Counted from the stretch's first letter, positions 23,774-35,654 are shown. The stretch: 64,000 nucleotides of DNA from Ypsolopha sequella (GCA_934047225.1 OW203992.1:12637501-12701500); one strand, 5' to 3'. The notes: generated from the letters alone by a model not told the origin. Numbers and translations are program-made.

Positions 23774-23971
23774 ATGGACGAAAGGAATCTTGCGTTGACC
23801 TCGAATCTGGAGACCCTGAGCAAACACGTTCAATTCCCTCTAGAGATTTTTGATAGCTACTGTGATGAAATTCCGGAATGCAGAAAAGTCCGCAGCGAGT
23901 TCAGAGAATTGAGAAGATGCCGAGAGACTTTCTGGTTCTTCTTCTCGAAGAGCCATTCTCTTCCTTATTAA
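23774..23971 (+). CDS. Unrecognised small ORF (65 aa)
   Basis: An ATG in a good eukaryotic context (CACCATGG) opens 65 codons with mixed, protein-like composition (KHVQFPLEIFDSYCDEIPE, then KVRSEFRELRRCRE). Base composition is richer in GC than the surroundings. I recognise no family. It could be a 5' piece of a retroelement gag, an exon, or chance. Confidence 0.22.
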   Translation: MDERNLALTSNLETLSKHVQFPLEIFDSYCDEIPECRKVRSEFRELRRCRETFWFFFSKSHSLPY

Positions 23972-24004
23972 AAGGTATTATGTAAAAATTACGGTTATTA
24001 TGTA

Positions 24005-24845
24005 AAAGGTACAAAAGGAACCTTTATGGTGAGACTCCGTTGTTCGTCCGTCCGTCTGTATGTCACAACCTCGAGCCTCTTAACTTTAGCAACGTTAAAG
24101 ATAAAGACTTCAAATTTGGCAAAATATAGCATTATCTTACCCACATAACATAACACACGTAAAAAAAATATGTTTTAATTGTTCTAAATATTTCCAAAAC
24201 AAAAGAGAAAAAAATAAAATACTTTTTCCTAAATATTTAAATATTTTTAAATATTTACAAAATGGGTATCAAATTGTAGATTTTAAAAAGGTGGTTGTAA
24301 AAATATATACTTTTACTTCCTATATTTACTGGCACTCATTTCATGAAATCTTTGAAAAACCACAAAAATGTTATGATACGTATATACGGACCCATACGGA
24401 GGGTCGAAATATATCAAGTAGCATTTTTTTATTGTTTTAATACTAATAAATAAACAAAAAAGTTATGTCCTTCCTCCTTAACTCCGAAACTGGTGGACTG
24501 AAAAAAAAAAGAAAAAAATTCAATTATAGATCATAACAGGCCAATTACAGGAATAATAGAACAATTTTTTAAAGTTGAATACAAATGAGAAATATAGAAA
24601 GTTAACTAAATAAAATAATATTTTATAAAAAGTATGTGTTTATCAAATTATAGATATTAAAGAGCTGATTGTAACTTGGCTTGGCTATACTTAATTGCAT
24701 CTAGTTCGAGAATTCTTCGAAAATCCACAAAAATAACCGCCCCCCTTATCTCCAATCTGGTGGACCGAAAAGTATGAAAAAAATCATGGTAATATGTGTT
24801 AAGGGGAACGAAAATACAAACAGAAATAAAATGTCAGCTTTCGGA
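24005..24845 (-). repeat. Dispersed repeat DR2-like, inverted long copy
   Basis: Read on the minus strand it follows the order of 9590-10275: ACCATGATTTTTTTCATA, TTTCGGTCCACCAG, AGATAAG and GGGGGCGG-type sequence, then a second CAGTTTCGGAGTTAAGGAGG module, then the segment near GTTGCTAAAGTTAAGAGG. Both copies hold the double module, so the duplication predates their spread. Confidence 0.55.
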
Positions 24846-25318
24846 TGATTTTGTTGCAATAATTAGGTTACGTATAGCCATAAAAAAATACATGTTTTTG
24901 GTTGAACTTTAAGGTATTTATTTTCCACAAACCACGTTAATCGATTCATATTTGTACTGTCAATGAATTTTTTTGTAACCCTCTATTGCACACTTCTTAT
25001 CGATTTTGTTTCAGGTATCGCTTTCGCGATTTTGTTGGTTTTTTTTTAATAAAATTAGTGTGAATGATATCTATTCATTTTCCAAATACCACGTTATTCG
25101 GGTCAAAAAAAGCACCCCCTTTTTCCAAAAATACGTAAATCCACTGATGCAGTCAGCGGCAGCAAGATATTGTCAGTCTACGCCTAGCATACACCCAGAA
25201 TAGATGCGCCACTCTCACTTCCATTGTGTATTGTTGTATAACCCTAAGTAATAGATGGCGTTATTTTAGTTCTTGAAAATGTCGCTAGATGTCACTTTTT
25301 ATTAGTATAATTTTTCCA

Positions 25319-25435
25319 ATCCATCTAAGTTTAAAAATAAATCATTTTATCCTTACATGAAAAATCTCACCGTATCGTAACATGACGAACTGAGAATTTC
25401 AATTAAGGATAAAAATGATTTATCTTTAAATGGAT
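25319..25435. mobile_element. Short foldback MITE
   Basis: ATCCATCTAAGTTTAAAAAT and the following AAATCATTTTATCCTTA are mirrored by TAAGGATAAAAATGATTTAT and CTTTAAATGGAT. The arms are about 35 bp with few mismatches and the spacer about 45 bp. Confidence 0.7.
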
Positions 25436-26674
25436 CCCCCACTTACATATTTTATATATTTGCAGTTCAAGGAAATTAAACAAGGAATTAACTATGAAAA
25501 CTTTTATTAATGCACGAATCTACTAATCTACGAATCTATCAAATCTACTAATTTTACCAAATAATATTTTATTCACCCCTTTTACCCAGCTGTGAGTAAT
25601 GATATCTATTCCGAGACTCACAATGAATATCTATAGATCAGTTTTATGAATTGGCCATTCAAAATTAAAATGACAAAATATTTTTATGAAATTTTTCATA
25701 TTAATTGTCAAATCATTTTTGTTGGGGAATTCTTTGAGGCACGTCTGAACAACCTTGAACAATTCATTAAGGCAGTCAGTAATATGCTCCGAAGGATGAG
25801 TAAGTGACCTTTTCCTAGAGTTAAGATTAAATCCTTTTCTTGAGGAGGTATTGTGCTCTTGCATGTCATATTGCATATCTGACAGTTTTAAAAACTTTTG
25901 TTCTCATTTTTCTGGCTTGTTACTGAGGCCCGAGGAAGACGCTGAAAATATAATATTAAATACAGAAATAGTAATAATAATAATGAATATACAGGCCCGG
26001 TGGATGCGCTGAAAAAGTAAAACTGCATTCAAAGAATCTTGTTCTTTTTTTTAAATATTAAGCCTATTTTTTTTTTCAATTGATCAAACAAGCATATAAT
26101 TTGTACTTTGGATGTTAACTAGAAGAAAACTGTTACTTTTTTAAATGTTTTTTTATTCGTATTATTATTTTCTTGTAACAAAGATATTTTTTGTTCTTTT
26201 TTTATTATTTTTTTTTTTGTTCCCCTCATTGTAGGAAGTACATAATTAAGTTTACAAGTTTACATCTTGTACAAGCTATCTAAATATATATATTCTGACA
26301 CATACTGTTTTTTTCCTTCCATATTTTTGTATCAAACATCAATGAGAAATAATTGTCAAACTCAAGAAGCTTTATTTACACATGTGTCAAAAATGAACTA
26401 GTCCCCAGAAAGATTAAAATGTTATTTAGCTGTATGAACTGCATTCTTATAAACATTATTTTATCTCGTAGCATATTCAGATGAACTCACACTATGAAGT
26501 TAATAACAAGAAAGTCATGTCGAGCCGCAAGAACGAGTCACATGGTTGACCCATAATAGCATTTTAGACAATTAGCAAGAAATTTTACACTTATCACGTC
26601 TTGTCAAAAACGTCTTTGGAACACCCGTGCTCGCCCCGCAGAAGGTGAGGAAATAATAGCATGTAGGTATTTAC

Positions 26675-26773
26675 CTGTAGAAACTTGGCTATGTAATTCT
26701 TGTGAAGACAATGCATTTTCAATAAAAGGCTGTTTTGAATGAGACGACTGGTTACTGAGGCCCGAGGAAGACG
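26675..26773 (-). CDS. THAP gene exon 3
   Basis: This 99-nt cassette lies between TATTTTCAG and the donor CTACAG followed by GTAAAT. It encodes a serine-rich linker (SSSGLSNQSSHSKQPF). Its acceptor and first 25 or so bases are duplicated at exon 4 (25941 down to about 25915). Skipping it would keep the frame, because it is symmetric (phase 1-1). Confidence 0.65.
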
Positions 26774-26933
26774 CTGAAAATATAATAATAAAAGTTAATA
26801 TACAGAAAATTAGTCATTGGATAAACAGAAAATGATCATAATTTAGTTAAAACATTTGATCTGAATTATTTAATTGATGGATATACAAATCAAGTCACAA
26901 TAAAATACACTGCAACCATATCAAGTTACTTAC

Positions 26934-27137
26934 GGAGATTTAAAGTTGTAATACTATTCGCCGTCAGCCGTTTACTTGGTAGACAATACATTTTATCAAA
27001 ATGCCTGTGACACAATCTGATACTGTTGTATATGTATGCATTGCCCCTATTTTGTGTAGCTAAATCTAGCACTGATTTCCACAACTGAAATCTTTCTTCA
27101 TGTGGATATTCATATGACGGAAAGTGATGAGTAGGAA
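26934..27137 (-). CDS. THAP gene exon 2 (main part of the zinc finger)
   Basis: The acceptor GTTTCAG precedes TTCCTACTCATCACTTTCC and the donor is CTCC followed by GTAAGT. The 204-nt exon keeps phase 1. It holds the THAP tryptophan (RFQLWKSVLDLA), the second zinc-ligand pair in RLCHRHF, and the LPSKRL plus TTLNL end. Together with the CYFGC pair of exon 1 this gives the full C2CH set, so the finger itself looks intact. Confidence 0.8.
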
Positions 27138-27273
27138 CTGAAACAAACCAAATAATGCAAGATTAGTTTAGTAGTGTACCTATAACCAATGGTTTTTTAT
27201 TAAAATCTGTGATTTTATACATACCATCAGATTCACATCCGAAATAACATTTTGTAAACGATCTTCTAGGCAT

Positions 27274-29298
27274 TTTCGTAGGCAATTCGGTGTCCGGAGT
27301 CAGCAAGCACTATGTGACAGGTAAGCACTATATCACAAAAACCAAAAACTGCTAAAGTCGTCAAATTATTAGAGATATTGAGCAATTTACGAAATAAGAT
27401 ACCATTCAAACTGAAAATTTCGTTTCAAGTTCAAGAAAAATTGTCAACATCGGGGTTGCCAACGCTAATTTATCAAATTCCCGGTCAGAGCAGTGTTGCC
27501 AGTGGCAGACAGTCAAGAACAAGAAGTAGGTAACATTTTCACGACAAAATTAACATTTCCTTTAAAAATTAACATGTTTTTAGTAGAAAATAGTGGTTTA
27601 TGGTGGTTACATGACCGCTCTCTGTGCCACGCAGGTCACAAAATCAAGTGCGCAATTTCACAATATTTGTTTTTGTTTTATAGGAAACATAAAAACATTT
27701 GGTCGTAAAAGTAACATTTTTAATTGCATAAAGTATAAAGGTAACATGAGAGGGTCAAAAGCATAGACGTAGAATACTTTTTTTAACTCAAAAATGTGAA
27801 AATAAGTAACTTTGGAATATAATTTGTGGTTATCCTAGTCATTCCCACACGGAACAAGTTCAAAATAATCCTGGTTCAGAATCTCCTCACATCCAGATTT
27901 ACTTTTATTTCTGCGTTTTTATACTACAATGATATATAATGTTAATTTAAGTTTAAAATAGTCCAAAATATTGAGATCTACAATTAAAATAATTTCGCGC
28001 GATCAATTTGTTATTTCTCTTCAGGCGACCATCAATTCTTTGGATTGAACATAAATATTTAAGTGGCTCTAACTTTTTTTTAATAATGTTTTTATTATGA
28101 AACAAGTTTTTATTCTTCTTCAATCTATCAAATTATCGGGGTTACATTAAAAGTCACCTGTAATTTAGTACTGTATACCGAGATATAATAAAAAGAACAT
28201 CTGTGTGACTTATATCTCGGGAAAGGTAAGAGGTACGGTAAAATCTTATACGAGTATGACTTAAAATAATGGCAAGGAGAATACTTAGATGATGCTAAAA
28301 TAAAAATAAGTAAATTTAAAATTTATAAATTTTATCGTAAAAATATTCAAGTCTCAGTTTACGGTGTCAACGGCGGAATTTTACTATTTGTCTACGACAT
28401 ATACTCGGCTCCCAATATGTACTGACATTTTAACCTAACAGGCTCCTTCTCGCTCCGGTCGTCGTCGCACCTGTTTTTCACTTTTTGTTGAAAGACTTTC
28501 GAGTTCGGCTTTATAGAAAATAAATTTTTCAATTAGCGGAACGGCAAATTGATAACTATTTACCTGCCACATATCAATCCCCAATCAACTTGAGATTCCC
28601 CGCAATTTGGGGAATTCCTCAAAAATTGGCAACGCTGGTCATAATCATAATGCTGCCTCATAAAAATAAAAACAACAAAACTAACACAACGACATCTAGG
28701 TAGCTAAAAGTGTAACTAGCGTCCAAGTTTATGTTCCCTGTGTCTTAGATGGCAGAAGTTGTCGTACATTTTTTATTTTCTAATGCTAACAGGTAACATT
28801 CACCCCCCTGCATACACGTTATTAAATATTAATGGGAACAACGACACATCCATATCTCTGTATTATCTATGCGCCTAGCGTTGGCGCCCGTAAGACGTGG
28901 AACCTGTGCCCTTTTTTACAAGCTATAAATATCTCCCAAAACTACTTCAAAACACATTGAAATTAATTTTATAAAGTAATATTTCGAGGAGCATCATATT
29001 CCTGCCGTTAAAAACTCAACAAAATATGCGTATGAGTGATTTAGCTACATCGTGCCATAGTCATAACAACAAAACCGAATGAATTTGGAATGAATTCATA
29101 CTTTTATGCGGGAAAATAATATATGTTACTCTAAAAGAATAATTTTTTGATCGTTATTGAAACCCAAATTAATTTACTTATACTTACTGAGATCTGTAAC
29201 AAAGGTCAATGACCTTTTCGTGAAATTACCCTCTAGTATTGGCTCACCATTTCAGGTCCAATAAGTGAAGTTATTTGCAAATTATATAGGTACACTTA
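27274..29298. other. Upstream of THAP gene; no other gene seen
   Basis: The first 200 bp probably hold the THAP gene promoter and 5' UTR; I see no clear TATA box. Further right is AT-rich DNA. The segments GCCAGTGGCAG at 27500 and CAGGTCACAAAATCAAGTGC at 27633 recur at 46740 and 47815, which points to a shared unnamed repeat. Confidence 0.4.
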
Positions 29299-31071
29299 CT
29301 TGGGATAAATCGCCAAGCATTTAAAATATAGAAATTTATTTTGAAATATTTACAGTGCATGGCAAAATAATTAGATCGTAGATAATCCTGTCGGTACATG
29401 TTCAGGTTCTGTTACGCAAAATGAAAAAAAATGAAACTCTTTTAGGATTCATTTGTTATCCCTATGTTTGTCTAGACAATTTTTTCTGGGTAAAATTAAT
29501 AAATACCAATATAAACGGCCCTCTATAGAGCTGTAAAAACATACTTTTGACGTTTTTATTTATATTACGTTTTAGGTTTTTACGTTTTTTTTTTACGTTT
29601 TTCATACAAATTTTCTCACTATGAAAATGTAGGGATGAACACTTGAGATAATATTTTGCATTTAAAAGTCAACACAGAAAGGAATTGTTGAACAAATAAT
29701 GTAAAAAATATGAAAACCATGTTGTTCTATTCTAAAGGGATTAATTATCTACTGTTCAATGTGGCGATAGCTTTATTTATTTTTTTCCTTGAATTATTTT
29801 TTACTAAGATAACAAATAGTTTAATACAAGGTTTCACTTAAGAGGTCCCTTTACCTCTGTATTTTTCTTAAAATTCATACAATAGGTATAAACCGAATGT
29901 GAAGTCTACAGCTTATTTTCTTCATATCTTTTTTCATGAGTATATTCTAGTGACATCTAACTACGTCTCTATACAGCCCAAAAAGCAAAATTTGATAAAA
30001 CACCATCATAATAGCTGTCAGGATATCGTCAATATTGCCTCGTTTTTACGCAAAGTTTAACAAGTTTGTATATTTTTATCTATACTGGAAATAAAAAAGA
30101 GAGAAATACAGGCGTCGTTCATGTTAAGATGACTAAGTTTACACACTTTGCTAAGTATAAACAATTACCGTTTCATGGAAAACTGTTTTGACCTGAAACC
30201 ATTTCACAAATTCAATTAACTTATTTTGAATATCTTGTCATCTTGCACTTATTGATGAGAAATACAATTTCAATAAGTAAAAATACAACTTTTAGTTAAG
30301 AAAACTTATAGTTAAAAGTCTGCTGTATGCATTAACATATTTTTAATTATATTACAATAGTAATAAAATAATTGGCTTATCCGTCGTCGTGATACCAGCC
30401 GTAAATTTCTTAAATAATCTGATATCACGCTTATGGAAAACCCAATTATTTTGAAGATACCATAATATCATTAAAATATGTTTGTGCATATAGCAAACTT
30501 TTAACAATAAATTGTCTTAGTTAAAAGTTGTACTTTACCGTTATAATTATTTCTTAATATTTTGTTACAAATTCGGAGAAATAGCCCTTAAGGAAAACCT
30601 TGTATGAAAATATTTGTTATCTTTGTAACAAAGAAAAAAAAAAAAATAAACAAAGCTATCGCCACATTGAACAAACAGTAAATTATTAATCCCTTTCGAA
30701 TAGAAAGATATGGTTTTATATTTTTTACATAATTTGTTCTACAGTTCCTTTCTGTGCTTTCTTTCAAATGCAAAATATTATGTGAAGTGTTGATCTCTAT
30801 ATTTTCATAAGGAGAAAATTTGTATGAAAAAGTTAAACAAAAGGCCATAAAAACGTTATAATATGTATATTTTACAGGGCTGTAAATATAAGCATTTATT
30901 GATTTTACCCAGAAAAATTGCCTAGACAAACGGACAAACAGACAAACATAGGGACAACAAATTAAACCTAAAAGAGTTTTGTTTTTTCATTTTGCGTAAA
31001 GGGACCTGAACATTTCAAACTATGATACAAATAAATTTCTATATTTTAAACACTTGGCGATTTATCCCAAG
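29299..31071. mobile_element. Large foldback transposon, 1.77 kb
   Basis: The ends are CTTGGGATAAATCGCCAAG (29299) and its inverse CTTGGCGATTTATCCCAAG (to 31071). Left (29299 to about 29860) and right (about 30575-31071) arms stay complementary over roughly 500-560 bp with indels; paired landmarks are AAATTTCTATATTTTAA, ATTTTGCGTAA, TGTTTGTCTAG and CGCCACATTGAAC. A middle of about 700 bp has its own weaker inverted repeat. The longest frame (113 codons, 30588-30929) lies inside an arm, is low in complexity and has no domain. No transposase was found, so it is non-autonomous. Confidence 0.8.
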
Positions 31072-32264
31072 GGTAAACAGGTGTCCCAAAAGTCAACGCT
31101 TTCCCTTGGAAGGCTGGTAGGCCAGCTCATGACTGACCAGAATATCAAATTATGACCTCAGCAAAAAGTAGATAGTCTTCGAGTTGATGGTACTTTTATA
31201 AATTCGAATAGATTTTTGAGAGTCAAAGCTAACCAGTTCTAAATTCTAAGAATAAAATTTTTGTTGCGCAACTCTGAATAGTCATGCTATTGATAAAGTC
31301 AAAAATAAACCTTGAAATGCTGTTACATCAGGAAGAAAAATAAAAACACAATTTAAGAGCAATTTTTTGTAATTAGGTTAGTTCGATACCACACCCTGAA
31401 AAAAAATGTCCTTTGTTAGTTTTGCAAATTGTCTTAAATAACGGCTCATCGTATATTGTTTTTCAAATGATCTGGCAATTTCTGTGTATTACTTTTGAAA
31501 AAAAAGTTTTTGCTATTTTACTACCAAAGGAGCTGCGTATTTTTTAAAATAATTAGAATTTAGAATGAAAGAGTGGCGGGCAGTAAAAATATTTGACGTT
31601 CATTAGAAATACCATTTAACACGCGTTAGAGTGAGATAAATAGTGACGCTATTTAAAATGAGTTGGAATGAGATAGTAACGCAGTTAAACGTGGTTGAAT
31701 GAGAGAGGCATAATTGATATAGGCTACAGTGAGATAGATAGTGACGTGGTGCATTCCTTCTGAGAATATTTGTTAGTTTCCACTTTTTGTAATAACAACT
31801 TCAGTAAAAATTTTTTGTAAAGAAATTTTTGGTCCAATTTATTTTCCCGCAAGTGTAAAACCAGCTCAACGGGCGAAAAATATTTAAAGAATGGGTAATG
31901 GTGACAATTAACCGTCACAATATTATTATGTATCTCTAAATGAGTGTCTGAAATGTTCCGAGGGTCAACTGATAAATCAAACACTCAAAAAACCACTTTT
32001 AGCCGACCATAATAAATTTACGTCCCGACGTGATAGCAAGTAGCATCAATGCCGTGTGACGATGATCGAAATACACTAATAAATTAGATAAAATAAAATA
32101 CGTATTACTTTTGACCCTGCCTCGTCCACTCTATTCGTATTTTTGCTATGGTGACGCGAGCTTAGAGACCGAGACGAATTTCCCCCCGCGCGCTATCGTA
32201 AAATAGAATAAGCCACGCCCGGAACTGGTTTTTGTTTTGGCTATGTCATACTCTTAACGTAAAG
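31072..32264. other. Intergenic, no gene seen
   Basis: AT-rich sequence. The region 31560-31740 has a loosely repeated GAGTGAGATA(A/G)-type phrase (31631, 31665, 31708, 31729). No coding evidence. Confidence 0.45.
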
Positions 32265-32375
32265 ATTACAGGAAAAATGCGGTTGAGAAATTCACGAAAA
32301 ATAAACTACAAATTAAATTTTTCATCCACGATACGGAACCTTAGGTAAGCAAGTCTGACTCGCATTTGACCAGTT
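32265..32375 (-). repeat. Dispersed repeat DR2, end fragment
   Basis: The reverse complement reads AAAAAACTGG, TCAAATGCGAGTCAGACT, AGGTTCCGTATCGTGGATG and GAATTTCTCAACCGC, matching the first 120 bp of the copy at 9538. Confidence 0.7.
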
Positions 32376-32649
32376 TTTTTTTAAATGCTCAATTCCATTC
32401 CTCCGACACTATTCATTTATCTGTCGAAGAGAAAATTGAGCGAACTTCTAAACAAACTAATTTCAAGTTTTCAATCTCTTGAAACTTATCGCTAATGTCA
32501 GACAATAAAGTTTTGTTACTTGTACTTCTTTTAAACTTGAATTTATCAAACAGTTTCTTTTCCAACCGAATCTTATAAGATAGTTTAGTTGTACACTCGT
32601 ACTTCAGCTACATGCACATAACATTTTTAATATATTGTTGTATTTACAG

Positions 32650-32879
32650 TGACTACTACGAGTGCAGCGCTAATGGCTAGAAAATATGACGCTCACATTA
32701 GCTGCCCTGTAACTTTGCTGTACAAAGTGGTCCAACACCGAGCTGCTATATTTCAGCGGAGCGACGAGCGCTGCGAGCGCTGTGGGCGCCACGCCAGGGA
32801 CGTGCCCAAGCTTTTCTACCTGAAGTTACTACACCATTGTCTAAATGAACTATATCCCCAGACAAACGAACCATTGTAA
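32650..32879 (+). CDS. Possible terminal exon of an unrecognised gene
   Basis: A consensus-like acceptor (TGTATTTACAG) precedes an open frame of about 75 codons that ends with TAA at 32877-32879. The protein is rich in cysteine and arginine and looks real: TLLYKVVQHRAAIFQRSDE, then CERCGRHARDVPKLFYLKL and LHHCLNELY. The CxxC suggests a zinc-binding knuckle or a C-terminal tail. GC content is much higher than in the flanks. No upstream exon is identified, and I do not recognise the family. Confidence 0.4.
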
Positions 32880-33955
32880 AAGGAGTGAAATTGGCTAGAT
32901 TTAGACGGATCGATGAAGCTCAGAAGCTTCATTTCGGTGAAGAAAATTGGCTTTCTGCCTGTGGATTTGGATTCAGAATTTCAACAGGCATCTGCTAAAA
33001 GTTCATTGACTTTCATTAAATTACTTCAAAGTCTGGAATTTACTTAACTCTTATTACGATAAAATCTTCCAAAGGCGAGCCAAAACGCTTGTTTATCTTA
33101 GCATAATAAAAGCATTTCTCATACAATCTACCAAAACTTTCGCATTAAACACAACTTTAGCTACGAATAAATAAACAATAATTATACGTAGAACAAGCCA
33201 TAAATGTTGAATAAAACAGTAAAGAACGAGATGTACTATAAAATATGCAGACGTGCGCAATACAAATTCAGCTAACTTGAAAACTAATGCAAAACTTGAG
33301 CGTTTCCGATGCCGGGGGCCGCGCGACTAAGTGCGAGGCCAGAGCCATAGTATAGATAAGTAACAGTATTACATCTGGGGCATTGTCCTTGAAACAACGC
33401 TCGGTAGACGCACGCATTAGGGCTGCCCACATAAATGCGCGGGGATTGGGTGGCGCCTTACACACTCCGCGTCCGTACTTAGCTGCGGCGAACCCCTACT
33501 ATGAGATGTGTACCGAGATTCGGAAGCGCGCGTTTCGGCCGTTTTATATGAAGACATAATACTGTTTTACTTACCACTGTGCCAGAGCGCCCGCAGCCAC
33601 GGCCACCCCTGCTCTTGCTAATAAGGACGGACTTATAGGACTTATACATGCAAACAACATTTACTTTATAACAATATTGTTTTGTGTAGTTAGAGTCTAA
33701 TTCTGTATGTGATTCCTGCACAAATCTCACCGCGTGTTGATAGTTCGTGAACTTAGCCGGATAAGCTTTATTCCCGCATAACTATGGTAATAGAGAGCCG
33801 CTCAGATTTTCGTTAGCATAAAACTAATGAGCGAAGCTTTCCTTCCCATTTAAGTTCTTAACGGCAGAATAATACCTTAAACGTCTTGAATAATGTTGTC
33901 GACTTCACAAACTTTTATTGAAGTCCGCCAGTCAGGCAAAATCTGACTAATAATA
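32880..33955. other. Intergenic, GC-rich patch
   Basis: The patch at 33290-33620 is GC-rich (GCCGGGGGCCGCGCGAC) with overlapping minus-strand open frames of 65-83 codons. I see no motif, and it may be a repeat or CpG-rich sequence. The rest is AT-rich. Confidence 0.4.
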
Positions 33956-34111
33956 GGTCTTCACATATGAAATTACCGCTTACAGATTCATGAGTTCATG
34001 AGTTTTGATGGTCAGTTAATTACAATCCAAAAAAAAACAATAATGTTAGTACTGAAAATAGACTTTCCTTCAAATTCTCTATAGAAAACGGCAATTTCAT
34101 ATGTAAAGACC
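33956..34111. mobile_element. MITE family A, copy 1
   Basis: The terminal inverted repeats GGTCTTCACATATGAAATTA and its partner TTTCATATGTAAAGACC have two mismatches over about 23 bp. The inner segment AGACTTTCCTTCAAATTCTC is found inverted at 60575-60650. The element is 156 bp and has no ORF. Confidence 0.75.
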
Positions 34112-34139
34112 CCGAGTCATACAATTAATATTTGTAAGG

Positions 34140-34247
34140 ACAAAATTTTATTTTTCAAATTTCGCAAAAAATGTTATTGATCCGTGATATATCACTTACC
34201 AAGCCTTCAGTATGAATTTGGTTACATAAATAAATGTCACTTTGTAG
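34140..34247 (+). mobile_element. MITE family B, half copy
   Basis: CACTTACCAAGCCTTCAGTA, TGAATTTGG and the end TCACTTTGTA match the right half of the full foldback copy at 54498-54756. The left half is missing. Confidence 0.65.
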
Positions 34248-34421
34248 GTATATCATGTCATGAGTAGCCGTTTATAAGTAATTATTTATTTATTTCATAT
34301 AAAACTGTACAGCATAACAGAGTAATAGTAACTGAACTGAAAAATTCACAGATATTAGGCTTACATGTCTTACATGTACAGGAATCATTAGGAAAAAACA
34401 AAAAGCAATGATAATTATAGT

Positions 34422-34752
34422 ATCAACCGGCTGAATTCATGCTGGAGACTCGGTTAGTGATCAGGAACAAGGTTCAATTATCCCTTTTGTAGAAATCATA
34501 AAAAAAAATATGTTCTCATATGAACTGGACTAGTCCAAATACAATTCCTAGTATAGGATGTACGGTAGCAAAAAAAAAAAACTTTCGAATTTCACCATAA
34601 TGTATATAATATAATATGATTACTACTCATACTTTGCATTTGCCACGATCTTGTCTTAGGAGGTCCGAATTTATAATTCTACAGGTTAAAACGTCATTAA
34701 ACATTTTTCCTGATCACTAACCGAGTCTCCAGTATGAATTCGGGGGGTTGAT
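34422..34752. mobile_element. MITE family B-like, ~330 bp
   Basis: Ends ATCAACCGGCTGAATTCATG and the inverse of ATGAATTCGGGGGGTTGAT, plus inner CTGGAGACTCGGTTAGTGAT and its inverse, give terminal inverted repeats of about 45 bp. It shares GTGATCAG and CTCCAGTATGAATT landmarks with family B copies at 34140 and 54498. Confidence 0.75.
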
Positions 34753-35654
34753 TAAATTTCACTTTATATATTTATATATATTTACATATATTTATTTATT
34801 TATTTATTTATTTTATTCATAAACAAAAATCCACAGCAAGTACATTCAGATTATATCATCTTATTGTGCCAATAACGGATTTCGTTATGCTATAATTATT
34901 TACACGTAATGTTGATCTAATGTTGGTCTTTGATACTTCACTCTCACAATACATCCATCGGTCCATCAGCAATTATGAAGTCCATTCAGAACAACGGAAC
35001 CATTTGCATTGCCGACGTCGAATGTTTTCAAATATTGTTAAAATTACCACATTTCACACGTTATGAGCCTTTTGTAGCACAGTTATTGAAGGAAATTGCA
35101 AAGAAGCCATTCTCCGCTCGCATTTCTTTATACTTATATAAGTTATAACGGTAATAAAAAGATTGTTCCTATTTATTTCGTATAAAAGGGTTAAATTATG
35201 AGCAATATCCTAAAACAGTTCTTTTAGGTTTCATTCTATACTCATAAATAATGTGGAGTTACTCGTTTGTATGCATAAGAAAGGTAATCGAAGTAAATAG
35301 TTTCTCATAGTGCCATATTTTTTCTTCCTTGCTCGTCTTGAAGAGACTTTATCCGGGCATCATCTGATGACGTCACCATGCACCCTCTCAGTCCCCCTCC
35401 CCCCAGTTACCGCGCTGCGCTTCGTTCCTCATTGTACCAGTCCCACTTTTTAATCTGGAGACTTTGAATACCGGCACAATGCCCGTCAGATATGTCTCGT
35501 TGCTGCTGTTTGTTTGGCTTTTAATCAAGGAATAGAAAACCGGTAAATTCTGCCAACTAGCGCAATCGTAGCAAACGAACTGATTTTATTCTACCGCAAA
35601 GCATAGTTAATTGGTTACGAAGAAAAACGACATCGCGTGTCTCATTTTTGCCTT
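34753..35654. other. Intergenic, microsatellite
   Basis: An ATTT-type microsatellite (about 34781-34815) is followed by AT-rich sequence. The open frame 34930-35148 is not recognisable. A short GC-richer stretch lies at about 35350-35440. Confidence 0.4.

Larger units (their letters stand above)
25631..27273 (-). pseudogene. THAP zinc-finger protein gene, 4 exons, one in-frame TGA
   Basis: I assembled this gene from splice signals. Exon 1 is 27273-27225 (ATG CCT AGA), exon 2 27137-26934, exon 3 26773-26675 and exon 4 25941-25631. All introns are GT-AG and phase 1, and the total of 663 nt closes at a stop. Exons 1-2 encode a THAP DNA-binding domain: CYFGC (C-x3-C), FPSYE, RFQLW, then LCHRHF (C-x2-H) and LTANSITTLNL, close to the AVPTxF end of THAPs. 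Exons 3 and 4 start with the same coding segment (SSSGLSN). Codon 130, at 25906-25904, is TGA; the same frame then stays open for 90 codons, including SEHITDCLNELFKVVQTCLK. An AATAAA lies at 25573-25568. THAP proteins bind DNA as regulators or transposases; no transposase domain follows here. Either a pseudogene, an allele or sequence error, or a short 129-residue product. Confidence 0.75.

Noticed and set aside
30588..30929. 113-codon minus-strand frame
   Set aside because: It lies within the right arm of the foldback element, has low-complexity hydrophobic and lysine runs, and is not open in the matching left arm.
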